From HGM13233 sp964478515 (GTDB lineage Bacteria; Bacillota; Clostridia; Oscillospirales; Ruminococcaceae), in contig CAYZIL010000011.1 in the NCBI GenBank assembly GCA_964478515.1, positions 1 through 60,558 on the forward strand: a stretch of 60,558 nt of DNA. The letters run 5' to 3'. The translations under genes and the position numbers were made by a program. Each line of letters begins with the position of its first letter. Position 1 is the stretch's first letter. This document shows positions 25,578 to 33,639 of this stretch, one piece after another. The notes under the pieces are model-generated. The model was not told the DNA's origin. It was given only the letters and a program-made list of their open reading frames with translations, and searched no databases.

Positions 25578-26465
25578 ATGAGAGAGCAAATTGCCGCGGT
25601 GCGGCGCATGCAGAGGTATATTTCGGCGCATCTTGACGAGGAGATAACTCTGGCGCAGCTAGCCGAAGCGGCTGCGTTTTCGCCCTGGTACGCGCACCGT
25701 CTGTTTCGGCAGTGGACAAAAGTAAGTCCCGCGCAGTATATTCGCCGGCTGAAGCTTTCCGCGTCGGCGCTGCGGCTGCGCGACGGCCAAACCAACGTGA
25801 CTGACGCGGCGTTTTCACTCGGGTTTTCCAGTGTCGAAAGCTACAGCCGCGCCTTTTTTCGGGAGTTCGGCTGCAACCCCGGCGAGTATGCGCGCGACCC
25901 GGGTCCGCTCTACCTTTTTACCCCTTACGATGTCACAGACGAACAGGAAGGAGAAGTAACGGATATGAGTCAGGTAAAAAACGTATTCGTGCAGCGGGTG
26001 GAAAAACCGGCGCGGCTCGCGGTCGTCAAACGCGCGCGCAGCGCAAACGAGTATTGGAGCTACTGCGAGGAGGTGGGCTGCGAGGTTTGGGGCTTGCTGA
26101 AAAGCATGACCTCGCTGTGCGGTGAGCCGGTGTGTATGTGGCTGCCGCAGGCAATGCGCAAAGCCGGCACGTCGGAGTATGTGCAGGGCGTTGAGAAAGC
26201 GATTGGCGATGATTCTCAGCTGCCGGAGGGATTCGACGTTATTGAACTGCCGGCGGCGAGCTACCTGCAGTTTTGCGGCGAGCCCTTTGCCGAGGAGGAT
26301 TTTGAGCAGGCAATTGAGCAGCTTTGGCAAGCGGAGAAAAAATTTGACCCGACGAGCCTCGGTTTGGAATGGGATGACAGCAACCCGCGCATACAGCTTG
26401 AGCCGGTCGGCACGCGCGGCTATATAGAGCTGCTGCCTGTGCGCTCGCCGGCGAACGGCAAATAA
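25578..26465 (+). CDS. AraC-family regulator with GyrI-like effector domain
   Basis: 295 aa. N-terminal AraC DNA-binding domain (about 6-105) with both helix-turn-helix units: ITLAQLAEAAAFSPWYAHRLF and VTDAAFSLGFSSVESYSRAFFREFG. C-terminal AraC_E_bind/GyrI-like domain (about 135-290), which binds small hydrophobic or cationic ligands in Rob/SoxS- and BmrR-like regulators. GGAGG lies seven bases before ATG 25578. Probably an activator for drug or stress response; the target is not evident among its neighbours. Confidence 0.85.
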   Translation: MREQIAAVRRMQRYISAHLDEEITLAQLAEAAAFSPWYAHRLFRQWTKVSPAQYIRRLKLSASALRLRDGQTNVTDAAFSLGFSSVESYSRAFFREFGCNPGEYARDPGPLYLFTPYDVTDEQEGEVTDMSQVKNVFVQRVEKPARLAVVKRARSANEYWSYCEEVGCEVWGLLKSMTSLCGEPVCMWLPQAMRKAGTSEYVQGVEKAIGDDSQLPEGFDVIELPAASYLQFCGEPFAEEDFEQAIEQLWQAEKKFDPTSLGLEWDDSNPRIQLEPVGTRGYIELLPVRSPANGK

Positions 26466-26679
26466 ATTCGGGCGTCAAAACAGCGCGAGAGTGAAAGGCG
26501 CAAGAGCGCAAAAAGCGCTGCTCGTCGCGGCGCTGCCGCGAAAAATGCCGCAAAAAACGTCGGCCGAAATGGCAGTTCGGTGGTAAAAACCGGTTAAAAT
26601 CGCTGCGAATTGGGCAATAATAGTGAAAAGTGCACAAAGACAGACACTTTTTGTGCAGCAGATTTCTATTTTCCGAGCC

Positions 26680-26708
26680 TTGACATTGAGTGGCGGTGGA
26701 TTTATACT
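26680..26708 (+). promoter_or_regulatory. Promoter of the TrpXYZ-type importer operon
   Basis: TTGACA (26680-26685), 17-bp spacer, TATACT (26703-26708); start of transcription near 26714. The 210 bases between the AraC gene and this promoter hold no recognisable gene. Confidence 0.88.
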
Positions 26709-26762
26709 ACGGAAAAGAACAAAGACAGCGCGGCAACCGCGCAGGGAAAGGAGCACGACAAA

Positions 26763-26900
26763 ATGATGAACAACACCAAATGCACCGCGTCTGCGGCAGT
26801 CGTCTCCTATAGCTATTTTGCGGCTCGATTTACGGGCCTGTATTATTATTGCTATTTTACCTGCGAGAATAGTTGCCGGGAGAAGACGAAGGTACGCTAA
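26763..26900 (+). CDS. Tyr/Phe-rich leader peptide (attenuation)
   Basis: 45-codon frame MMNNTKCTAS... read about 50 nt after the promoter, with GGGAAAGGAG ending eleven bases before the first ATG. Codons 16-32 include six Tyr (all TAT) and three Phe (all TTT): SYSYFAARF then GLYYYCYF. The stop at 26898-26900 lies ten bases before an intrinsic terminator, and the next gene encodes the binding protein of an aromatic amino acid-type ABC importer. This is the arrangement of a peptide-leader attenuator responding to tyrosine (or phenylalanine) supply. Four Cys codons are also present. Translation is inferred, not shown. Confidence 0.65.
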   Translation: MMNNTKCTASAAVVSYSYFAARFTGLYYYCYFTCENSCREKTKVR

Positions 26901-26910
26901 GCTTATCAGC

Positions 26911-26946
26911 AAGCGGCTTTGTCCATTCGGGCAAAGCCGCTTTTTT
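26911..26946 (+). terminator. Attenuator terminator before the importer genes
   Basis: 14-bp stem (26911-26924 with 26929-26942, one G-T pair), ATTC loop, then a run of six T. It stands between the leader peptide and the first structural gene. I could not find a convincing antiterminator pairing by eye. Confidence 0.8.
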
Positions 26947-26986
26947 ATATGCTTTTTTTGCTGAAAATGAAAGGAAGAACAGAAAA

Positions 26987-27967
26987 ATGAAGAAAAAGAT
27001 TATGGCACTGCTGATGGCAGCAGTAATGGTTCTCAGTCTGGCCGCCTGCGGCGGCAATGAGGGAGACCAGGAATCTGACGTCTCCGGCGAGACGTTTACC
27101 GTTGGTATTTGTCAGCTGGTGCAGCACGTAGCTCTTGACGCCGCGACCCAGGGATTTCAGGATGCTCTGAGCGACAAACTCGGCGACGCCGTCACTTTCG
27201 ACGTGCAGAATGCCTCTGGCGACTCGGCCAACTGCGCTACTATCTGCAACGGCTTTGTCTCCAACGGCTACGACCTTATAATGGCCAACGCCACCTCGGC
27301 GCTGCAGTCGGCTGCGGCAGCCACCGGCGACATTCCCGTTCTCGGCACCTCCGTCACCGACTATGCGACGGCGCTTGATATTGCCGACTGGAACGGCACT
27401 GTCGGCGGCAACATTTCCGGCACTTCCGACCTCGCGCCGCTTGACCAGCAGGCGGCCATGGTGGCCGAACTGTTCCCGGACGCCGAGACTATCGGTATTC
27501 TTTATTGCTCAAGCGAGGCCAACTCCGTCTACCAGGACACGGTAATTACCGGCTACCTGGAAGCGCAGGGCTTCAATGTTAAGACCTTCACCTTCTCCGA
27601 CTCCAACGACGTTGCCGCCGTGACCCAGAACGCCTGCAACGAATGCGACGTAATTTACATTCCCACCGACAACACCGCCGCGTCTTGCACCGAGGCAATT
27701 AACAACGTCGCCATCGTCGCCGGCGTGCCCATAGTGGCGGGCGAGGAAGGCATATGCAGCGGCTGCGGCGTTGCCACGCTGTCAATCAGCTACTACGACC
27801 TCGGCTACGCCACCGGCGAGATGGCCTACGAGATACTCGTCAACGGCGCTGACGTCTCCACAATGGCAATACAGTACGCGCCCACCTTCACAAAAGAGTA
27901 CAATGCGGACATCTGCGCACAGTTGGGCATCACAGTGCCCGAGGATTATGTCGCTATCGGCGAATAA
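26987..27967 (+). CDS. ABC substrate-binding lipoprotein, TrpX-like (PF04392)
   Basis: 326 aa, lipobox LAAC with Cys21 after a lysine-start signal peptide. GICQLVQHVALDAATQGFQDAL opens the mature domain and is characteristic of the ABC_sub_bind family, whose studied Firmicute members (TrpX) bind tryptophan or other aromatic amino acids. Further blocks IPVLGTSVTDYA and YIPTDNTAASCTEAI fit. AAAGGAAG precedes ATG 26987. The Tyr/Phe-rich leader upstream suggests an aromatic ligand, possibly tyrosine (inference). Confidence 0.85.
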   Translation: MKKKIMALLMAAVMVLSLAACGGNEGDQESDVSGETFTVGICQLVQHVALDAATQGFQDALSDKLGDAVTFDVQNASGDSANCATICNGFVSNGYDLIMANATSALQSAAAATGDIPVLGTSVTDYATALDIADWNGTVGGNISGTSDLAPLDQQAAMVAELFPDAETIGILYCSSEANSVYQDTVITGYLEAQGFNVKTFTFSDSNDVAAVTQNACNECDVIYIPTDNTAASCTEAINNVAIVAGVPIVAGEEGICSGCGVATLSISYYDLGYATGEMAYEILVNGADVSTMAIQYAPTFTKEYNADICAQLGITVPEDYVAIGE

Positions 27968-27977
27968 GTAAAGCTTA

Positions 27978-28021
27978 GCGCCGCCGCCGTTTGGCGGCGG
28001 CGCGAGTCGCGCGCTGCGCGA
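27978..28021 (+). promoter_or_regulatory. Intercistronic hairpin pair
   Basis: An 11-bp perfect GC stem (27978-27988 with 27993-28003) followed by a 7-bp stem (28005-28011 with 28015-28021), no T-run. Likely an mRNA-stability element that keeps the binding protein message more abundant than the permease message. Confidence 0.5.
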
Positions 28022-28055
28022 CGCCACTAAATAAAAAGGACACAGGATATTTGTC

Positions 28056-29012
28056 ATGGAGCTGTTATCGTATTTCGCCTCGCTCAACCCTATGAACCTG
28101 CTGCGCAACATTCCCGGCGGCATCGCGCAGGGAATAATTTGGGGCATTATGGCGCTGGGCGTACTCATTACATTCCGATTGCTGGACGTCGCCGACTTGA
28201 CGGTAGACGGTTCGTTTACGACCGGCGGCGCGGTGACCGTTATGCTGATTTTGGCCGGATGGCCGGCCTGGGCGGCGCTGCTTATTGCGGTGCTCGCCGG
28301 CATTCTTGCCGGACTGTGCACCGGAATGCTGCACACACGCTTGGGTATACCGGTAATACTTGCCGGCATCCTCACCCAGCTGGCGCTGTATTCGGTAAAC
28401 CTGCATATTATGGGCATGGCGTCGAACAAGGCGGTGAGCGTTGACAAATATAATTTGACGCTCTCGCTGCGCAGCGTACCCTCGGCAATCCTTACCGGCG
28501 CGGTAATTGCCGCAGTACTTATATTCGTTATGTACTGGTATTTTGGCACCGAACAGGGCAGCGCCATTCGCGCTACCGGCAGCAACTCGGCAATGAGCCG
28601 GGCGCAGGGTATCAACATTGACGCGATGAAGGTGCTGGGACTGGCGCTCAGCAACGCCATAGTCGCTTTTTCGGGCGGACTGATGGCGCAATACCAGGGC
28701 TTTGCCGACATCAACATGGGGCGCGGCGCCATAGTAATAGGTCTTGCCGCCGTCATTATCGGCGAGGTACTCGGCGAGGCGATATTGAAAAAACACTACA
28801 ATTTTCTCGGCCGCATGTCCTTTGTCACGGCCGGTGGCGTCGTTTATTACATTGTCGTCGTTATAGTGCTGTGGCTCAAACTCAACACCAACGACCTGAA
28901 ATTGTTTACGGCGGCAATAGTTGCTGTCTTCCTGGCGGTGCCGTATCTGCGCGGCAAATCAAAGAGTTCGTTCGCGGCGCTCGCGAAGAAGAGAGGCAAA
29001 AAGAATGCTTGA
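28056..29012 (+). CDS. ABC importer permease, TrpY-like
   Basis: 318-aa membrane protein with about eight hydrophobic segments, BPD_transp_2 type. FRLLDVADLTVDGSFTTGGAV (near residues 38-58) is a strong family signature of permeases paired with PF04392 binding proteins, as is GLALSNAIVAFSGGLMAQYQGFADINMG. Second structural gene of the importer; its end overlaps the ATPase gene by 8 bp. Confidence 0.88.
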   Translation: MELLSYFASLNPMNLLRNIPGGIAQGIIWGIMALGVLITFRLLDVADLTVDGSFTTGGAVTVMLILAGWPAWAALLIAVLAGILAGLCTGMLHTRLGIPVILAGILTQLALYSVNLHIMGMASNKAVSVDKYNLTLSLRSVPSAILTGAVIAAVLIFVMYWYFGTEQGSAIRATGSNSAMSRAQGINIDAMKVLGLALSNAIVAFSGGLMAQYQGFADINMGRGAIVIGLAAVIIGEVLGEAILKKHYNFLGRMSFVTAGGVVYYIVVVIVLWLKLNTNDLKLFTAAIVAVFLAVPYLRGKSKSSFAALAKKRGKKNA

Positions 29013-29799
29013 CATAGATAACATCTCCAAGACTTTCAATCCCGGGACCATTAACGAAAAGCTGGCACTGTGCGAGCTGAGCCTGCACTTGAACAAGGGC
29101 GACTTTGTCACCGTTGTCGGCGGTAACGGCGCCGGCAAGTCGACAATGCTTAACGCTGTGGCCGGCACCTGGCCGGTCGACAGCGGCCGCATATGCATAG
29201 ACGGCGTCGACGTTACGGCGCTGCCGGAATATCGCCGCGCCGCATATATAGGCCGCGTGTTTCAAGACCCGATGATGGGAACTGCGCCGACAATGCAGCT
29301 GGAGGAAAATTTGGCGCTCGCTTACCGCCGCGGACAAAAACGCGGCCTGCACTGGGGCGTAACTGCGAGCGAGCGGGAACTGTTCTGCGACAAACTGCAC
29401 GAGCTGGGCCTGGGACTTGAGGACCGCATGAAAGTCAAAGCCGGCCTGCTGTCCGGCGGCCAGCGTCAGGCGCTGACTCTTTTAATGGCGGCGCTGCAGG
29501 AGCCGAAGCTGCTGCTGCTGGACGAGCACACCGCCGCACTTGACCCCACTACCGCAGCCAAAGTGCTGGAACTGTCCGAGCAGATAATAGCCGACGGCAA
29601 TTTGACGGCGCTGATGATAACCCACAATATGAAAGACGCCATCCGCCACGGCAACCGGCTGATTATGATGAACGAGGGACGCATAATTCTCGACATCTGC
29701 GGCGAGGAAAAGTCGCGCCTTACCAAGGCCGACTTGCTGGAAAAGTTTGCCGAAGTTGCCGGAGTGCAGGAAGAGAGCGACCAGGTATTGCTTTCCTGA
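29005..29799 (+). CDS. ABC importer ATPase, TrpZ-like
   Basis: 264 aa, single ATPase domain: Walker A GGNGAGKST (39-47), LSGGQRQ signature near 146, Walker B LLLDEHTAAL in which His follows the catalytic Glu as is usual in this subfamily. Start ATG 29005 is the only one that keeps the canonical N-terminus; translation is coupled to the permease. Closed by the terminator at 29817. Confidence 0.88.
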   Translation: MLDIDNISKTFNPGTINEKLALCELSLHLNKGDFVTVVGGNGAGKSTMLNAVAGTWPVDSGRICIDGVDVTALPEYRRAAYIGRVFQDPMMGTAPTMQLEENLALAYRRGQKRGLHWGVTASERELFCDKLHELGLGLEDRMKVKAGLLSGGQRQALTLLMAALQEPKLLLLDEHTAALDPTTAAKVLELSEQIIADGNLTALMITHNMKDAIRHGNRLIMMNEGRIILDICGEEKSRLTKADLLEKFAEVAGVQEESDQVLLS

Positions 29800-29816
29800 A
29801 CCCGAGCGAAAAAGAC

Positions 29817-29853
29817 AGCGGGGAGTCACCGATTGGTGACTCCCCGCTTTTTT
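29817..29853 (+). terminator. Terminator of the TrpXYZ-type operon
   Basis: Perfect 14-bp stem (29817-29830 with 29835-29848), GATT loop, six T. Confidence 0.9.
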
Positions 29854-29862
29854 CCTGCGGCG

Positions 29863-30468
29863 CTATATTACCGACAAAGCAGATATTACGTTCATAAGTG
29901 CGTGCAGCGCCCAGCTGGGAAATATTGAACCGGCGGATTTTTTTTCGTTGAGCCAGCCCTGGAAATAACCCATAGCCGCCGGCAAAAGAGTCAGCAATAC
30001 GCACACTGACCATTTGCCCGACGCGACGCCGAAAGGAACGCCGTGCAGCAGCCCAAAGAGAAGGGATTGAATTATATTTCCCGCGCTGAAACCCAGTCGC
30101 GCGCTCAAGCGCTTGCAGAGAAAACCGCGAAAAAATATTTCTTCCGACAAACTGGTTTGAATTACGGCGTACAACAATACCGACGGGACGGCAGCAAGGC
30201 CCCCGTTCGAAAACTGACTCGTCGCAGTTGTAGTGCCGGCGGCCGACGAGGTCATAATCAGAAACATTGCGGCTATGTATACGCCGGCTGCACCGACAAC
30301 GGCGGCAAACAGCTTTAACCTTGAACCGCAGAAAACCGGTTTTTTCAAACCGAGCCACTTAAAAAAATTTGTGTTTCGCGCAGTCGCTACCCACCAGAGA
30401 AAGGGCACGAGCGAAAAAAGCAGCAGCTGTATCACGGCGGAAGACAGCAGCGAGATAAAATTTGACAT
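29863..30468 (-). CDS. CPBP-family intramembrane glutamic protease
   Basis: 201-aa polytopic membrane protein of the CAAX-protease/bacteriocin-processing (Abi) family. EEIFFRG with Glu109/Glu110, His142 in FGLLHG and His189/Asn193 in WALHALMN are the catalytic set. In Firmicutes such proteins process peptides or give immunity, but no peptide gene is visible here. It lies 34 bp after pxpC on the same strand and could be co-transcribed. Confidence 0.85.
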   Translation of the reverse strand: MSNFISLLSSAVIQLLLFSLVPFLWWVATARNTNFFKWLGLKKPVFCGSRLKLFAAVVGAAGVYIAAMFLIMTSSAAGTTTATSQFSNGGLAAVPSVLLYAVIQTSLSEEIFFRGFLCKRLSARLGFSAGNIIQSLLFGLLHGVPFGVASGKWSVCVLLTLLPAAMGYFQGWLNEKKSAGSIFPSWALHALMNVISALSVI

Positions 30469-30501
30469 GGCTTTTCCTTTCGCGTTTTGTAAGAGCGAAA
30501 T

Positions 30502-31452
30502 TTATTGAAATGAGTTTGCGAGCGCTTGCATCTTTTCGCGCTGCTCTGACAGCAGCGCTTGAGCGGCGCCGATTTCTATTTGTTCAAAACGGACTTTGTC
30601 GCCCGGCGCGCACTGGGCGGCGCGGGGAATTTCCACGCTGACGACGCAGGCGATTTTCGGATAGCCGCCGGTCGTCTGGCAGTCGGCGAGCAACAGTACC
30701 GGCTGGCCGTCGCCCGGCACTTGTACTGCTCCCGCGCACACGGCGTCGGAAACAATGTTGCCGCCGCCGGCGGGTTTCAGCGCTGCGCCGCGCAGCCGGC
30801 AGCCCATGCGGTCGCTGCTCGCGCTCAGAGTGTACTGTGTGGTGAAAAAACTGCGGTAATCGGCGGCGGAAAAACAGTCGCTTTGCGGTCCGGCAATGGC
30901 GCGCAGCGTGGCGACACCGGCAAAACAGTTCTCCGGTGCGCGGCGGCCGAGCAGAGCGCCCGGGAGAGTCGCGGCACCGGCAAGTTGCAGCCGGTCGCCG
31001 GCGGCGAGCGCGCGGCCGTTATAGCCGCCGAAGGCGGCGGCAAGACAGGTACTGCGGCTGCCCATAACCATCGGCACGTCTATGCCGCCGGCAAAGGCGA
31101 TATAGGCGCGGCAGCCGCTGCGGCGCGCCGCAAAGGCGAGAATGTCGCCGCGCCGGGCCAAATTGCAGCGGTAAAGCGGCAGCTCGGCGCCGTTAAGCTG
31201 CGCGCCGAGGTCGGCACCGGTAACCGCGAAGGCGCATTCGGCGGTAAATTCGAGCGCGGGCCCGAGCAGAGTCGCCTCTAACGCTGCGGCGCCGGCGTTA
31301 TTGCCGACGAGCAGATTTGCTGTGACGTATGAGCGCTGGTCGGCGGCGCCGCCGAGTGGCACGCCGAGACTGCGAAAACTGCGACGGCCGGCGTCCTGTA
31401 CAGTGGTGAGCAGCCCGGGGCTGAGCACGCGAATGGCAGTGTTTTTTTTCAT
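30502..31452 (-). CDS. pxpC: 5-oxoprolinase subunit C
   Basis: 316 aa, PxpC/KipA-like (biotin-dependent carboxyltransferase-like) family. SPGLLTTVQDAGRRSFRSLGVP (11-32) and the FAVTGADLGAQLNG block define it. With PxpA and PxpB it cleaves 5-oxoproline to glutamate using ATP. Start overlaps the pxpB stop (ATGA), so the subunits are translationally coupled. Confidence 0.92.
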   Translation of the reverse strand: MKKNTAIRVLSPGLLTTVQDAGRRSFRSLGVPLGGAADQRSYVTANLLVGNNAGAAALEATLLGPALEFTAECAFAVTGADLGAQLNGAELPLYRCNLARRGDILAFAARRSGCRAYIAFAGGIDVPMVMGSRSTCLAAAFGGYNGRALAAGDRLQLAGAATLPGALLGRRAPENCFAGVATLRAIAGPQSDCFSAADYRSFFTTQYTLSASSDRMGCRLRGAALKPAGGGNIVSDAVCAGAVQVPGDGQPVLLLADCQTTGGYPKIACVVSVEIPRAAQCAPGDKVRFEQIEIGAAQALLSEQREKMQALANSFQ

Positions 31453-32204
31453 ATTGTCCCCGCTTTTTTGCGCCGTGAAGGCGACCTGCCATCGCTGTAC
31501 ATTTTCTCCAAGCGGGCGAATTCCCCGCTTTCAACCGGTACAAAGCGCACGCTGTCGCCGGCGCGCAGCAGCGCCGGCGGGTCAAGACGGGCGCTGAAAA
31601 GCGGCACCGGGGTGCGGCCGATTATCTGCCAGCCGCCGGGCGAGGGCAGAGAATAGACGCCGGTCTGCATGCCGGCAATGCCGACGCTGCCGGGCGGCAA
31701 GCGCCGGCGCGGCGTCGCGAGGCGCGGCGTTTGCAAGCGCGCGTCCATGTCGCCGAGATATGGGAACCCCGGCAGGAAGCCGAGCATGTAAACGGGGTAT
31801 TCGCGCGCGGAATGCAGCGCAATTACTTCTTCTTTGCTTAAATGGCAGTGAGCCGCCACATTGCCGAGGTCGGGACCGGCGGCGCCGCCGTATAGGACTG
31901 GCAATTCTACCGTGCGGCCGCGGGGTAAATCAGCCGCGGCCGCGGTCTGTTCCAGCAGCGGCCACAGCAGCGCGCGCAGCTGTTCAAAGTTGAGCAGCAG
32001 CGGGTCGTAATATATGCACAGCGAGCGGTAGGTGGGCACGCTCTCAATTATGCCCGGCTCGTGCAGCGCTGTCAGAGAGCGCTGTAAGGAAAGCACCCGG
32101 GCGTTGAGCGCCGGGTCGACGCTGTTGCCGAATTCGATGCTTACGGCGCTGTCGCCGCACAGCAGCAGTGCCGCGCCGCCGAACAGTTCAAATTCCCGGC
32201 TCAT
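31449..32204 (-). CDS. pxpB: 5-oxoprolinase subunit B
   Basis: 251 aa, PxpB/KipI-like. Family elements: LLCGDSAVSIEFG, the catalytic-region YMLGFLPGFPYLGDMD (near 135-150), RLATPRRRLPPGSVGIAG and GGWQIIGRTP. The start at 32204 overlaps the pxpA stop by ATGA; a longer upstream frame exists but would run through pxpA. Partner of PxpA and PxpC in 5-oxoproline removal. Confidence 0.92.
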   Translation of the reverse strand: MSREFELFGGAALLLCGDSAVSIEFGNSVDPALNARVLSLQRSLTALHEPGIIESVPTYRSLCIYYDPLLLNFEQLRALLWPLLEQTAAAADLPRGRTVELPVLYGGAAGPDLGNVAAHCHLSKEEVIALHSAREYPVYMLGFLPGFPYLGDMDARLQTPRLATPRRRLPPGSVGIAGMQTGVYSLPSPGGWQIIGRTPVPLFSARLDPPALLRAGDSVRFVPVESGEFARLEKMYSDGRSPSRRKKAGTI

Positions 32205-32968
32205 ACTATTTCGCTGAGCGCGCAAATGCGGATATTGGCGGCACTGAGTTTTTGCCGCAGCAAAGCGGCAAATTGGACGGCGCCGGCGCTGTCGCCATGC
32301 ACGCACACCGTGTCGGCACGCAGTGGAATTTCGCGTCCGCTCAGTGAGCGCACGCAACCGCAGCGCACCATATTAACCACCCGCTCGGCGGCGGCGGCAG
32401 CGTCAACGAGCACCGCGCCGGGCTCGCCGCGCGGCACCAGCGTGCCGTCGTCGCGGTAAGCGCGGTCGGAAAAGACCTCGCTTGCACAGCGCAAACCGGT
32501 TTCGGCGGCGGCTTGAACCATGCAGCTGCCGGCCAGGGCGACGAAGATAATATCCTTGTCCACTGCACGCGCGGCGCGGCACAGCGCGCGCGCCAATTCT
32601 ATGTCGCGCGCGGCGGTGTTATACAGCGCGCCGTGCGGCTTTACGTGGGTGATTTTTGTTCCGGCGGCAGCGGCAAAAGCAGCGAGCGCGCCGAGCTGGT
32701 ATATCATCAGCGCCTCGGCGTCGGCTGTGCTGAGCTTGACGGCGCGACGGCCGAAACCCTCAAGGTCCCGGTAGCCGGGGTGGGCGCCGCAGGCGACGCC
32801 GTGCGAGCGAGCCAGCGCGACGGTGCGGCGCATTACCGCCGGGTCGCCGGCGTGAAAGCCGCAAGCGATATTTGCCGAGCTGATTTGGCGCAGCAGCTGA
32901 CTGTCATTGCCCAGCGTATAGGCGCCGAAACTTTCGCCGAGGTCGGCGTTGATGTCGATTTTATTCAT
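32201..32968 (-). CDS. pxpA: 5-oxoprolinase subunit A (LamB/YcsF family)
   Basis: 255 aa, metal-dependent TIM-barrel-like subunit. Recognised by IDINADLGESFG (4-15), NIACGFHAGDP (33-43), GAHPGYRD and HVKPHGALYN. First of the three pxp genes, each joined to the next by an ATGA overlap. No uptake gene for oxoproline lies beside them, so the role is probably disposal of the spontaneously formed metabolite (inference). Confidence 0.93.
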   Translation of the reverse strand: MNKIDINADLGESFGAYTLGNDSQLLRQISSANIACGFHAGDPAVMRRTVALARSHGVACGAHPGYRDLEGFGRRAVKLSTADAEALMIYQLGALAAFAAAAGTKITHVKPHGALYNTAARDIELARALCRAARAVDKDIIFVALAGSCMVQAAAETGLRCASEVFSDRAYRDDGTLVPRGEPGAVLVDAAAAAERVVNMVRCGCVRSLSGREIPLRADTVCVHGDSAGAVQFAALLRQKLSAANIRICALSEIV

Positions 32969-33035
32969 TTACAAATTCGGGCGGTGTTAACCGCGCCCCT
33001 TTCGTGTTGTTTGCTCGGCGATGACGACGCTGCAA

Positions 33036-33485
33036 TCAGGTCATGTCGTTTATTCGGGTAAGCGCCTGCGCGGCGTCTTTTTCCAGCAGCGGGCGCATGG
33101 AATTGGGACGCGACGAAAAATCTGCCCGGCGCAGCGCCGCGGTTATTTCTGCGCGCAGCTGCGGCTTTGCCGCGGCGAGCACCGGCAGCGAGGCAAGACA
33201 CCGCCGCGCGGTTATTGGTTTTTCATCATTTATGTGGTTGAGATAATCACCGACGAAACTGTCTATTTCGCCGCGGCTGTCCCAGCGCGCGGCGGCGGCG
33301 AGTAATTCCAGCGCGCGGTTGCGCACCAGCGAATTTTTGCTCGCGAGCATTTCGCGCAGCTCGCCAATATGCTCGCCGAGCTGCGCAAAGTCGCCGCTGT
33401 TGTCGCGCAGCTCGCGCATGGCGTCGCAGGCACTGCGCGCGTCACCGAAACGCACCCGGTCGTAAAGCTCCCGAAAATCTGCCAT
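33036..33485 (-). CDS. HEAT/ARM-repeat-like small protein
   Basis: 149-aa helical protein without a named family that I can assign. Two or three helix pairs such as LGEHIGELREMLASKNSLVRNRALELLAAAARW resemble HEAT repeats, which usually mediate protein contacts. Located 67 bp before pxpA on the same strand, so likely on the same transcript. GGAGG precedes the start by seven bases. Confidence 0.6.
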   Translation of the reverse strand: MADFRELYDRVRFGDARSACDAMRELRDNSGDFAQLGEHIGELREMLASKNSLVRNRALELLAAAARWDSRGEIDSFVGDYLNHINDEKPITARRCLASLPVLAAAKPQLRAEITAALRRADFSSRPNSMRPLLEKDAAQALTRINDMT

Positions 33486-33639
33486 TGTTCCGCCTCCTAT
33501 ACAACTATAATACGATTTTATCTTTTATCTGCCGCGCTTTCAACTGTGCCGGCAAAAAAACGTCGCCGCGGTTGCTATTTAGGGGCGTTTTGTTATATGA
33601 TTATATCAATATTCTTTTTTTGAAAGCGATGTGAGAACA

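Noticed and set aside
26778..26830. T-box-like ACCGCG and CGTCTCCT words in the importer leader
   Set aside because: Only about 65-70 nt from the transcription start, too short for a T-box stem I; one G of the TGGNACCGCG core is missing, and the words lie inside the leader peptide frame.
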